Of a DNA stretch of 64,000 nt, positions 46,054-54,057 are shown piece after piece (positions within the stretch are counted from its first letter, which is position 1; the number at the start of each line of letters is the position of its first letter). Source of the DNA: Mordavella massiliensis (GTDB lineage Bacteria; Bacillota; Clostridia; Lachnospirales; Lachnospiraceae); NCBI RefSeq assembly GCF_016902415.1, contig NZ_JACJLV010000009.1, forward strand, positions 1 through 64,000. Direction: 5' to 3'. The notes under the pieces are model-generated. The model saw only the letters and a list, made by a program, of their open reading frames with translations. It was not told the DNA's origin and searched no databases. The translations under genes were made by a program, and so were the position numbers.

Positions 46054-46536
46054 ATGGGTATTGGACCATCGACAAAAGAAACGACATTGCATCATTTCCG
46101 GGATCCACTGCTGGAAGTAGTGGCTGCTGATACGGACCTGGACCTGATGGGTATTATCATTGTGGGAACGCCGGATGATAATAAAGATAAGCTACTGGTA
46201 GGCACCAGAACCGCCGTATGGGCAGAAGCTATGCGTGCGGACGGTGTGATCCTTTCCTCTGACGGATGGGGCAACAGCGACGTGGATTACACAAATACCT
46301 GCGAACAGCTGGGGATCCGCGGGATTCCGGTGACAGGCCTGAATTTCAGCGGTACGGTGGCACAGTTTGTGGTAGTCAACGATTATCTGGACGGCATCAT
46401 CGACATCAACAAGAGCGAGGACGGTACAGAGACCAATGTCGTAGGAGAAAATAACATGGTAGAACTGGACTGCCTGAAGGCAAAAGCCCTTCTGAAGCTG
46501 AAGATGCGCCAGATGGAACAGAAGAGAAATCAGTAG
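46054..46536 (+). CDS. prdE: PrdE, PrdA C-terminal-region homolog
   Basis: A 160-residue protein 12 bp after prdD (RBS AGGAGGTG). It matches the PrdA segment after the cleavage site: IGPSTKET against IGPASKEM, then GIIIVGTPD, DGWGNSDVDY and QLGIRGIPVTGL. The Cys that becomes pyruvoyl in PrdA is absent (the start is MGIGP), so it cannot form the cofactor. With PrdD it looks like a split, non-catalytic copy of PrdA. Confidence 0.92.
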   Translation: MGIGPSTKETTLHHFRDPLLEVVAADTDLDLMGIIIVGTPDDNKDKLLVGTRTAVWAEAMRADGVILSSDGWGNSDVDYTNTCEQLGIRGIPVTGLNFSGTVAQFVVVNDYLDGIIDINKSEDGTETNVVGENNMVELDCLKAKALLKLKMRQMEQKRNQ

Positions 46537-46556
46537 ATCACAGATCAGATAAAGAA

Positions 46557-46592
46557 AAGGCACGACATCCGAAATGTCGTGCCCTTTCTTTT
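46557..46592 (+). terminator. Terminator of the prd operon
   Basis: GGCACGACAT pairs with ATGTCGTGCC, followed by CTTTCTTTTT. Confidence 0.93.
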
Positions 46593-46624
46593 TGGTATGT
46601 CATTGAGAGGTTTTCCTCGTTGCA

Positions 46625-46822
46625 TTGCAGTTTTGTTTCATATACAAAGCTGGGGAATGCTTCTCTTGGATTAAGAGATGTATATATCAATTGGAGTTTA
46701 CCCTTGCAGGATCACTTTTGGGGGAAATGATCGGCTCGGGCTAAACTGCAAATACAACCGAAATCATATCTTAAACGGGTGTGCTGTTTAAGATGGTATA
46801 AATATACCACCCGCTTTTTTTA
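46625..46822 (+). ncRNA. Structured noncoding RNA candidate with terminal attenuator
   Basis: The gap from 46593 to 47067 has no gene. TTGCAGTTT (46625-46633) and AAACTGCAA (46743-46751) close a domain that holds ATATAC/GTATAT (46640-46645/46680-46685) enclosing two hairpins (AAGC/GCTT and CTCTT/AAGAG), plus GATCA..TTT/AAA..TGATC (46710-46732). After it, TCTTAAAC (46769-46776)/GTTTAAGA (46786-46793) overlaps and excludes CGGGTG (46776-46781)/CACCCG (46808-46813), which is followed by TTTTTTT. This is riboswitch-like or sRNA-like architecture. I do not recognise the family. Strand is set by the U-run; expression is not shown. Confidence 0.55.
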
Positions 46823-47067
46823 CTGTCAAGGCAATGAACGGAGAAAAAATAATTTTGTATATATTGGGCAGTAAAATTACATATTTATGCAAAAAACTGT
46901 ACACTTTAACGAAGCGGACTGGTAGCAGTTTAACGTAGTAACGTATACAAGGGCTGTTTTTGAATTAATAGTAGGAAAAAAGAGGAAGATATGGTACAAT
47001 AACCATGATATGCACCGGCAGATCTGTGAAAGGTGCAATACTAGAGACGGAGGATAATGAGAGGCAG

Positions 47068-47727
47068 ATGGACAATCAACAAATACAGGAAACGGCGGAT
47101 CCGCGCAGAAATTATTACCGGGTGCATGTGCGAAGAGATACGTCGCTGATGATGACATTTATCAAATTCCAGAACCGTGTCAGCCATCCGAGGGTCACGT
47201 TTAATCTGGTGGTTACCGGAATCCTTCTGGCGCTGGTTCCGACGCTGGTGGAAAAACTGGCGATGCCGGGAGTGATCGTCAGCTACGGGGTGGGCGCCCT
47301 GCTGATCCTGACCGGGCTGTTCCGCCAGTACCTGACGCTTTCCATGATGAGAAATAATCCGGAGGTCAAAGAAAACGAAGAGATCACCTATTATTTCGGA
47401 AATGCCGGCATCCGGGCAGTCAGGGACGGACAGGAAGAGAACATGGGCTTCTACAAGGCTGTGTACAGGATCTGGGAAGACGAGAAGACCTTTTATGTGG
47501 GGATGAATGAAGACGATCTTCTGATCCTGCCGAAAGACCGGTTTGAGGAAGGAAGCGCAGAAGACTTCCGGGAGTTCCTGGTGGATAAGAGCGGAGCGGA
47601 TTACCGGTGGAAGCCGCTGGGGCTTGTGAACCGGTGGAAGGATTTCCTGACACAGACAAAGAACCGGATCACCTACCTGCAGATGGAAGCGCGTGAACGG
47701 GACCGGAATCAGAAAGGTAAAAAGTAA
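47068..47727 (+). CDS. YcxB-like membrane protein
   Basis: About 219 residues. ATG 47068 is in frame, with GAGAGG just upstream and GGAGG slightly further. Two TM segments (about residues 45-90) are followed by a cytoplasmic YcxB-type domain (YYFGNAGIRAV, YKAVYRIWEDEKTFYV, LLILPKDRFEEG). Function is unknown in this family. An extended -10 (TGGTACAAT, near 46990) lies upstream; a strong hairpin follows. Confidence 0.8.
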   Translation: MDNQQIQETADPRRNYYRVHVRRDTSLMMTFIKFQNRVSHPRVTFNLVVTGILLALVPTLVEKLAMPGVIVSYGVGALLILTGLFRQYLTLSMMRNNPEVKENEEITYYFGNAGIRAVRDGQEENMGFYKAVYRIWEDEKTFYVGMNEDDLLILPKDRFEEGSAEDFREFLVDKSGADYRWKPLGLVNRWKDFLTQTKNRITYLQMEARERDRNQKGKK

Positions 47728-47762
47728 GGGAGTTCGTATGATACGAACTCCCTTGATTCATT
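47726..47762. terminator. Bidirectional terminator after the YcxB-like gene
   Basis: AAGGGAGTTCGTAT and ATACGAACTCCCTT are perfect inverted 14-mers around a single G, placed between converging genes. Confidence 0.88.
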
Positions 47763-47790
47763 TCTGTATTTTATTATGTGTGCTGTAGGA

Positions 47791-48723
47791 TTAAGCAGCA
47801 GACCCTTTCTTGATCGCATCGTGCAGATACAGGAAAGCGGTGATGTAAACGATGACTGCGATAACCTTTGTAAGGGTCTCCAGCGGTAAGCTGGAAACGA
47901 AAGCGTATGCACAGTAAACACCGATTGCTCCGAAGATTGCCTGTGTCCAGCATGCAACCATGTCGTATCTTCCCTGAGCGATGAATTTCGGGCCATTACC
48001 AAATGCCATCAGGTATGCACAGGATCCCATCATAGCCGGGAATGCACATCCGGCATCCATACCAAGTGCAAGAACCATAGCCATACAAGGAGCGTAAAGA
48101 CCTACACCGATACTCATCAGAGCGCCGAATACAAAGTTGCCGACAACAGCGATCACGAGTTTCACGCCGCGAAGTCCAAGCTCTGTACCAACTGTACCGA
48201 ACGGTCCGATGGCCATAACCTTCATCAGGATTACGGTAGCCAGGATAAAGAGACCTACGAACAGCGCGTAACGAACTTTCTTACGGTCGAACTTGGTTAC
48301 GATGTCAGCCATTACAAAAGATCCAACTACAGAAGCTACGATCATCAGTACCAGTGTCAGGATATCCATATCTACGAAACCGAAGAACAGGAACGCCTCA
48401 ACACATACAGGAACGGTATCACCTACGTTCAGAGTACCAGGAACCAGGATATCGTCTACAGACTTCGTCAGCTTAAAGGAAGCAGATGACGGAGCGAAAG
48501 AACCGATTCCCAGAGTATCCAGGAAGTTCGCTACGAATCCGGTGATTGATGTTGCTACCAGGTTCTTTGGCTGTTTGCCTTTCTGCCACAGTTCTTCACC
48601 GGTCATGCCAGTTCCAGGGTCTTTTTCCGGATTAGCGCGAAGCTCTTTGTTCTTGCGGATCATCAGGATCACATTCAGAAGAATACCGATCACGCATAAT
48701 CCCTTCATGATGTACATTGCCAT
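47791..48723 (-). CDS. TauE/SafE family permease
   Basis: A 310-residue membrane protein with about eight TM segments and a hydrophilic N-terminal loop. The two half-repeats of the family are visible (TGFVANFLDTLGIGSFAPSS and GALMSIGVGLYAPCMAM). Members export or import sulfur oxyanions or small organic acids. The position 1.3 kb from the prd operon suggests, but does not prove, transport linked to proline metabolism such as 5-aminovalerate. Extended -10 sites TGCTATAAT (48782-48787) and TGTTATAAT (48746-48751) lie upstream on the minus strand; RBS TGGAGGG. Confidence 0.88.
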   Translation of the reverse strand: MAMYIMKGLCVIGILLNVILMIRKNKELRANPEKDPGTGMTGEELWQKGKQPKNLVATSITGFVANFLDTLGIGSFAPSSASFKLTKSVDDILVPGTLNVGDTVPVCVEAFLFFGFVDMDILTLVLMIVASVVGSFVMADIVTKFDRKKVRYALFVGLFILATVILMKVMAIGPFGTVGTELGLRGVKLVIAVVGNFVFGALMSIGVGLYAPCMAMVLALGMDAGCAFPAMMGSCAYLMAFGNGPKFIAQGRYDMVACWTQAIFGAIGVYCAYAFVSSLPLETLTKVIAVIVYITAFLYLHDAIKKGSAA

Positions 48724-49015
48724 AAAACATCCCTCCAGATTATAAATTATAACAGTGAATCTGTCCTAGCAGCTATCCCCGATTATAGCAGATGACAGGT
48801 TCGATTATCACGCTAATTATATCATTAAAAATTTAACGAGTCAACGTGTTCCAGACATGAAGGAATAAATTTTGTGAAAGTTGAATAAAAAAACAGAATT
48901 TAATAAACTTAAGAAAAATATGCTTGACACTGGTCTTTGCCGTGTAGAATTGATACAATGATTTTATCATAGAAGAAAAGACGGAAGATATCAGAATCAG
49001 AAAGACGGAAAAGTT

Positions 49016-49489
49016 ATGCATAATCACGAAGAAACGCAGAGAAAAAACAGGAGAAATACAGGGAGAGTGATTCTGCTGCACGCGGGAGTCCTGGCCGTGT
49101 TTTTTGTAATGGCCGCATGGATATGGCATTGTCCCATACGGCTGTTGTTCGGCGTCCCCTGTCCGGGGTGCGGAACGACCAGGGCCTGCTTAAGCGTGCT
49201 GAAGCTGAAGATACCGGAAGCATTTGCCTATCAGCCGGTGTTCTTTTTGAATGTGCTTCTGTTCCTGTATGGGATCCACCGCAATATAATAAGAAGAAAC
49301 GCCGTGAAAAAAGGACTGCGCTGGAGCGATAAAGCTGAAACGGCAGTCCTTGTGCTGGTCATAGCAGTGATCCTGACCGTGTATGTCATCCGCCTGATCC
49401 GGCAGGATTCTCCGGTGATGGAACTCTCACCGGAGAAGGGCCTGGTATTTCGCGTGGCAGAACTGATCAGGGAAATGCTTTCTACTTAA
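49016..49489 (+). CDS. DUF2752 membrane protein
   Basis: A 157-residue protein with three TM segments and the family signature CPIRLLFGVPCPGCGTTRA, the cysteines of which may bind metal. Function is unknown. A TTGACA (48924-48929) with TAGAAT or the extended TGATACAAT box downstream forms the promoter. Its last 8 bases overlap the end of the convergent NSS gene. Confidence 0.85.
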   Translation: MHNHEETQRKNRRNTGRVILLHAGVLAVFFVMAAWIWHCPIRLLFGVPCPGCGTTRACLSVLKLKIPEAFAYQPVFFLNVLLFLYGIHRNIIRRNAVKKGLRWSDKAETAVLVLVIAVILTVYVIRLIRQDSPVMELSPEKGLVFRVAELIREMLST

Positions 49490-50864
49490 TAAAGCCAAAG
49501 ACGGTCAGCAGGATGACGATCATGAAGAAGGGCACCAGAAATACGGTGCGGATCTTGTCAAACAGGGTGACCCGCCCGAATTTTCCGTCATTGGTAACTT
49601 CTTTTTCGTAGTTTTTGAAGCCCCAGACTTTTGCGATGAAGATGCAGACCAGGATACAGCCAATGGGCATCAGGATATAGGCGGTAAACATGTCAAGCCA
49701 GTCGTAAAGCCCGTAAGAGGCAAATCCATTTGCGTCGATCCAGGGGAGTTTCAGGCTGCTTAATTTTCCAAAGCCCAGAGATACGATGATATTTCCGGCG
49801 CCGATGATGACGGCGGTCAGGATGGTGGCGTTCCGGCGGCCCATGTGGCAGTTGTCCTCGAAGGTCCGGATGGCGATCTCAAAGAAGCTGAACAGCGATG
49901 AGATCACGGCGAAGAGGATCGCCAGGAAAAAGCAGGCGCCGATGAACCGTCCTCCTGCCAGCCGGTCGAATATGTCGGTCATTACATTGAATACCAGGCT
50001 GGGGCCGGCGGATTCGATGTCCACACCGCCGGAGAAGGCGGAAGGAACTACGACGAATCCTGCCAGGATTGCCGCGGCGGTATCGAAGACAGACACCATG
50101 ATGGCGTCGCTTTTTAAGTTGTTTTCTCTGGAAATGTTTGCGCCCAGCGTCTCATAAAGCCCCCAGCCGATCCCGATGGAGAAGAGTACCTGGGTGGCCG
50201 CCTGGGCAAAGGTGGTAAAGCTGAATTTGCTGAAATCCGGGAGCAGATAATACTTTACGCCCTCGATGGCGTTATCATTGACAAACAGCGCCCAGATCCC
50301 GCAGATGATCAGCAGGGCGAACAGCAGGGGAAGCATCACTTTGGATATCTTTTCCACCGTGTTGGTGATGCCAAAATACAAAAGGAAAGATACCAGCGCC
50401 AGCAAAAGCAGGGTCCAGATGATCGGCTCCACCGCCGATGAAGTAAACTGGTCGTAATAGGCCTGTTTATCCGAACCAAAATCACCGCTTACAATATACT
50501 GGAACGCGTACTTGGCCACCCAGCCGCCTACCACCACATAGTACATACACAGCAGGGTGGTACAGACCACAGCCATCCATCCGGCAAATCCCCATTTCTT
50601 GTGGATCCGCTGAAAACAGGTGACCGTGTCTTTGCCGGTATAGCGGCCAATGGCGGTTTCCATCTCTACCATAGGATGGCCCATCAGGATCACGACGATG
50701 ATGTATACCACCAGAAATACACCGCCGCCGCCCTCATATGCCAGGTAGGGGAACCGCCAGATATTGCCAAGACCGATAGCGGCGCCGGCGGCAACCATGA
50801 GATAGCCGAAGCGTGAGCCCCATTGACGAGTTACATTGTTGTTCTGGTTACTCTGATTACTCAT
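49482..50864 (-). CDS. Sodium-dependent NSS family transporter
   Basis: A 460-residue neurotransmitter:sodium symporter (SNF/LeuT fold, 11-12 TM). TM1 carries the unwound Na+/substrate site GAAIGLGNIWRFPYLAYEGGGG, and further segments GWVAKYAF and SIGIGWGLYETLGA fit. Bacterial members take up amino acids. It has its own promoter and a hairpin-containing leader, preceded by paired inverted repeats next to a LysR gene on the same strand, which suggests LysR control of uptake. Substrate not determinable. Confidence 0.93.
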   Translation of the reverse strand: MSNQSNQNNNVTRQWGSRFGYLMVAAGAAIGLGNIWRFPYLAYEGGGGVFLVVYIIVVILMGHPMVEMETAIGRYTGKDTVTCFQRIHKKWGFAGWMAVVCTTLLCMYYVVVGGWVAKYAFQYIVSGDFGSDKQAYYDQFTSSAVEPIIWTLLLLALVSFLLYFGITNTVEKISKVMLPLLFALLIICGIWALFVNDNAIEGVKYYLLPDFSKFSFTTFAQAATQVLFSIGIGWGLYETLGANISRENNLKSDAIMVSVFDTAAAILAGFVVVPSAFSGGVDIESAGPSLVFNVMTDIFDRLAGGRFIGACFFLAILFAVISSLFSFFEIAIRTFEDNCHMGRRNATILTAVIIGAGNIIVSLGFGKLSSLKLPWIDANGFASYGLYDWLDMFTAYILMPIGCILVCIFIAKVWGFKNYEKEVTNDGKFGRVTLFDKIRTVFLVPFFMIVILLTVFGFIK

Positions 50865-50884
50865 AATATCCCCTTCCTTTCTGG

Positions 50885-50920
50885 CTAAAAAAGCACCCCC
50901 ACGGATCGTGAGAGTGCTTT
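50885..50920 (-). terminator. Terminator-like hairpin in the NSS transporter leader
   Basis: AAAGCAC/GTGCTTT and CACG/CGTG stems with a 3x3 internal loop, then a T-run on the minus strand. It lies between the NSS promoter and its start codon, so it can act as an attenuator as well as ending lysR transcripts. Confidence 0.75.
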
Positions 50921-50952
50921 CTTGATTTTATAAAAAAGATTACCTCTATTTC

Positions 50953-50981
50953 AGTATATTCCTTTCCGAGAAGAGTGTCAA
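50953..50981 (-). promoter_or_regulatory. Promoter of the NSS transporter
   Basis: On the minus strand TTGACA (50976-50981), 17 bp, TATACT (50953-50958). The leader to the start codon is about 80 nt. Confidence 0.85.
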
Positions 50982-50988
50982 TAAATAT

Positions 50989-51024
50989 ATTAGATAAACT
51001 AATGCAAATATTAGAAAAACTAAT
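50989..51024. promoter_or_regulatory. Two ATTAG-N5-CTAAT inverted repeats (operator candidates)
   Basis: Perfect palindromes at 50989-51003 and 51010-51024, centres 21 bp apart (two helical turns), directly upstream of the NSS promoter -35. This is the arrangement expected of activator sites, possibly for the adjacent LysR protein. Confidence 0.7.
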
Positions 51025-51028
51025 AAAA

Positions 51029-51904
51029 TTACTCGTCGTCCAGCAGAAAATCCTTTGCGTATTCCAGAAAAATACGGGCGGCAGGGGATAACTCTTCCTG
51101 GGAGGCGTAGGCAAGTCCCAGCTGCCGGTAGAGCCTGGGGCTGGTGCTGCGCCGGACAAAGTTCCCGGACAGCTTCCTGAGAAGGAGGCCCGGAAGAAGA
51201 GAGACGCCCAGTCCCTGCTCCACCATGGAAAGGACGGAAAATTCATTGATGGAGATAAAACGGATGTCCGGGGAGAGGTTGTGCTCTTTTAATACCCGGT
51301 GGACGTCGCTTCCGGGAACATAGGCGGTGGTCACAAAGGGCGCGCCTTCAAAGCTTGTAAGGGGGACGGTCTCCTGCCCTGCCAGCGGATGGTCGGAAGG
51401 GAGAACTGCATAGATCTCGTCTTCCATCACCGGGAGAAACTGATAGCGCTGTCCCTCCTGGCGGCTGATGAATCCGATATCCACCCGGCGTTCCTGGATC
51501 CAGTCTGCAAGTTCGCCTTCGTCTCCCTCGATCACATGGAAATGGATCCCCGGGTGGTCGGCATGGAATTTTTTGAGAATACCGGGGATCCAGTGAATGG
51601 AACAGCTTAAGTAGGTCCCGATGCGGATCGTACCGGTCTGAACGCCGTTTAACGAGGCAATTTCCTGGCGGACAACCTCGTCGGCGCTTAAAAGTGCGCG
51701 TACAGAAGGGAGAAGGGATTGGGCCTCGGGGGTGGGTCTCATGCCCCGTCCGCTTTTTACGAATAAGGAAAACCCGATCTCCTTTTCCAGAGCCTTCATC
51801 ATCTGGGTGACGGCGGACTGGGTGAGCCCCAGTTCTTCGGCCGCGCGGGTGTAGCTGCCTGCGTCGCTGACCGCAAGCATGACTTTCCATCTTCTGATAT
51901 CCAT
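51029..51904 (-). CDS. LysR family transcriptional regulator
   Basis: A 291-residue LysR regulator. The start is ATG 51904 with AGAGAGGCG upstream; the open frame extends further but without family sequence. N-terminal HTH: VSDAGSYTRAAEELGLTQSAVTQMMKALE. The C-terminal effector domain is complete. A minus-strand TATAAT (51923-51928) with an overlapping GGAACA-N4-TGTTCC palindrome suggests autoregulation. It precedes the NSS transporter gene, the likely target. Confidence 0.92.
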   Translation of the reverse strand: MDIRRWKVMLAVSDAGSYTRAAEELGLTQSAVTQMMKALEKEIGFSLFVKSGRGMRPTPEAQSLLPSVRALLSADEVVRQEIASLNGVQTGTIRIGTYLSCSIHWIPGILKKFHADHPGIHFHVIEGDEGELADWIQERRVDIGFISRQEGQRYQFLPVMEDEIYAVLPSDHPLAGQETVPLTSFEGAPFVTTAYVPGSDVHRVLKEHNLSPDIRFISINEFSVLSMVEQGLGVSLLPGLLLRKLSGNFVRRSTSPRLYRQLGLAYASQEELSPAARIFLEYAKDFLLDDE

Positions 51905-51922
51905 AAAATCGCCTCTCTTCCT

Positions 51923-51946
51923 ATTATAAAGGAACAGTTTTGTTCC
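51923..51946 (-). promoter_or_regulatory. lysR promoter -10 with adjoining palindrome
   Basis: TATAAT on the minus strand (51923-51928) next to GGAACAGTTTTGTTCC (51931-51946), a perfect inverted repeat within the promoter spacer: an operator candidate for repression. Confidence 0.6.
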
Positions 51947-52071
51947 CTGTACATTTGTCAGTGTTTCTGATAAAATGGTAACGGAATCCGCGGAAAAAAA
52001 CAAGAAAAACGGAGATATTTGTAAAAAAATGAGATTGTACCTGAAAAAATACAATATTTCCGATAAAGGGG

Positions 52072-52100
52072 TTGAAAAACCGGGGATATTCCGATATACT
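52072..52100 (+). promoter_or_regulatory. S10 operon promoter
   Basis: TTGAAA (52072-52077), 17 bp, TATACT (52095-52100); start expected near 52107. Confidence 0.78.
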
Positions 52101-52106
52101 ATAAAA

Positions 52107-52333
52107 GCTGTGACATTGATAGCTGTGAAGCGTGAGGTTGCTGCCCTTAAGTGGCAGGTTTTCCGTGGAGCGAATGTCAAGTTAGGAAACTGGCGACAAG
52201 TCACTGTACGAAACTATAACAGCCACTGAGATGTGGCAACAACCCGTGAGTAGCTCACGACACACACGGGAGAGTGTACAGTCACCGCTTGTCGTACTGA
52301 AGTAAGAAGTACGAAAAGGAGGCGACTTTTTTT
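52107..52333 (+). promoter_or_regulatory. S10 operon structured leader
   Basis: The leader of about 227 nt has CTGCC/GGCAG (52141-52157) and a larger domain closed by CGACAAG/CTTGTCG (52194-52200/52288-52294) and ACTGTAC/GTACAGT (52203-52209/52276-52282), with inner hairpins GCCAC/GTGGC (52222-52237) and CGTGAG/CTCACG (52245-52259). Such size and structure fit a ribosomal-protein autoregulatory leader (L4 in other bacteria). No terminator U-run precedes rpsJ, so control may be at translation. The 429-bp gap 51905-52333 holds only this, the promoters and the lysR operator. Confidence 0.7.
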
Positions 52334-52651
52334 ATGGCAAGTCAAGTAATGAGAATCACACTGAAAGCGTATGATCACCAGCTGGTAGATGCATCCGCAA
52401 AGAAAATCATCGAAACTGTGAAAAAGAACGGATCAAAGGTGAGCGGACCGGTGCCGCTTCCGACAAAGAAGGAAGTAGTTACCATCCTGCGTGCCGTACA
52501 CAAGTACAAAGATTCCAGAGAGCAGTTCGAGCAGAGAACTCATAAAAGACTGATCGATATCATCACACCGACCCAGAAGACGGTAGATGCACTTTCCAGA
52601 CTGGAAATGCCGGCTGGCGTGTACATTGATATCAAAATGAAAAACAAGTAA
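52334..52651 (+). CDS. rpsJ: 30S ribosomal protein S10
   Basis: A 105-residue protein of the small-subunit head (also NusE in antitermination). The body [19 protein letters not shown] and [10 protein letters not shown] is canonical. RBS AAAAGGAGG precedes a T-run and ATG 52334. It opens the S10-spc operon. The usual upstream neighbour tuf is absent. Confidence 0.98.
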   Translation: MASQVMRITLKAYDHQLVDASAKKIIETVKKNGSKVSGPVPLPTKKEVVTILRAVHKYKDSREQFEQRTHKRLIDIITPTQKTVDALSRLEMPAGVYIDIKMKNK

Positions 52652-52726
52652 AAAAACGCAGTAGTTCCTAACATTTAGGATGAACGCCGATGTGCGTTCC
52701 GCTGTAAATCACAGGAGGTAATCATA

Positions 52727-53407
52727 ATGAAGAAGGCTATCTTAGCTACAAAGGTCGGCATGACCCAGATCTTTAACGAAGATGGAACACTGACACCTGT
52801 AACTGTGCTTCAGGCAGGTCCCTGTGTAGTAACACAGATCAAGACTGCAGAGAACGACGGTTACGATGCGGTTCAGGTTGGCTTCGTTGACAAGAAAGAC
52901 AAGATCGTAAACAAAGACAAGAGCGGTAAGAAAGAGATCGTTCACCGTCACGGACTTACAAAGGCTGAGCAGGGACATTTCGCAAAAGCCGGCGTATCCG
53001 GAAAGAGATATGTAAAAGAGTTCAGATTTGAGAACGCAGGCGAGTATGAGCTGGCACAGGAGATCAAGGCTGATATCTTTGAGGCCGGAGAGAAGATCGA
53101 CGCAACTGCGATTTCCAAAGGAAAAGGATTCCAGGGTGCGGTAAAGAGACACAACCAGCACAGAGGACCTATGACTCATGGTTCCAAATTCCATCGTCAT
53201 GCAGGTTCCAACGGTGCGGCATCTGACCCGAGCAAGGTATTCAAAGGAAAGAAGATGCCCGGACAGATGGGACACAAGAAGATCACCATCCAGAACCTTG
53301 AGGTTGTACGCGTAGATGCAGAGAACAACCTGCTTCTGGTTAAGGGATCCGTACCGGGACCGAAGAAGTGCCTGGTAACAATCAGAGAAGCGGTAAAAGC
53401 TAACTAG
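52727..53407 (+). CDS. rplC: 50S ribosomal protein L3
   Basis: A 226-residue early assembly protein near the peptidyl transferase centre. It has [12 protein letters not shown] at the N-terminus and the [13 protein letters not shown] loop. Slightly longer than the 209-residue norm because of an internal Lys-rich segment near residues 65-90. RBS CAGGAGG; 75 bp after rpsJ. Confidence 0.98.
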   Translation: MKKAILATKVGMTQIFNEDGTLTPVTVLQAGPCVVTQIKTAENDGYDAVQVGFVDKKDKIVNKDKSGKKEIVHRHGLTKAEQGHFAKAGVSGKRYVKEFRFENAGEYELAQEIKADIFEAGEKIDATAISKGKGFQGAVKRHNQHRGPMTHGSKFHRHAGSNGAASDPSKVFKGKKMPGQMGHKKITIQNLEVVRVDAENNLLLVKGSVPGPKKCLVTIREAVKAN

Positions 53408-53436
53408 GTTTTGGCGAAGAAAGGAGGACGCTTAGA

Positions 53437-54057
53437 ATGGCAAACGTATCTGTTTATAATATCGAAGGTAAAGAAGTTGGTACGATGGAATTAAACGATG
53501 CGGTATTCGGTGTGGAAGTAAATGACCACCTGGTACACATGGCTGTCGTAAACCAGCTTGCAAATAATCGTCAGGGAACACAGAAAGCAAAAACACGTTC
53601 TGAAGTTTCCGGCGGCGGAAGAAAACCGTGGAGACAGAAGGGAACCGGTCACGCAAGACAGGGATCCACAAGAGCTCCCCAGTGGACAGGCGGCGGAGTG
53701 GTATTCGCTCCGGTACCGAGAGATTACAGCTTCAAGATGAACAAGAAAGAGAAGAGAGCAGCTCTTAAGTCTGCCCTGACTTCCAGAGTAGAAGAGAAGA
53801 AGTTCATCGTGATCGACGAGATCAGCTTTGCTGATATGAAGACAAAGAACATGGCAAACATGCTGAAGAACCTGGAGGTTTCCAAAGCATTAGTTGTATT
53901 GGAAGATGGCAATACTAACGCAGAAGTTTCCGCAAGAAACATCGCTGACGTTAAGACTGCAAAGACAAATACGATCAACGTATACGACATCTTGAAGTAC
54001 AACACAGTGATCGCAACAAAAGCGGCTGTTGCTAGTATCGAGGAGGTGTACGCATAA
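53437..54057 (+). CDS. rplD: 50S ribosomal protein L4
   Basis: A 206-residue exit-tunnel protein and, in other bacteria, the repressor of the S10 operon. The tunnel loop GGGRKPWRQKGTGHARQGS is present without visible deletion, the region where macrolide resistance changes occur. The last base of its stop overlaps the rplW start (TAATG). Confidence 0.98.
   Translation: MANVSVYNIEGKEVGTMELNDAVFGVEVNDHLVHMAVVNQLANNRQGTQKAKTRSEVSGGGRKPWRQKGTGHARQGSTRAPQWTGGGVVFAPVPRDYSFKMNKKEKRAALKSALTSRVEEKKFIVIDEISFADMKTKNMANMLKNLEVSKALVVLEDGNTNAEVSARNIADVKTAKTNTINVYDILKYNTVIATKAAVASIEEVYA

Noticed and set aside
51975-52229. 84-codon plus-strand frame upstream of rpsJ
   Set aside because: It runs through the S10 promoter and structured leader, has no RBS and no family features.
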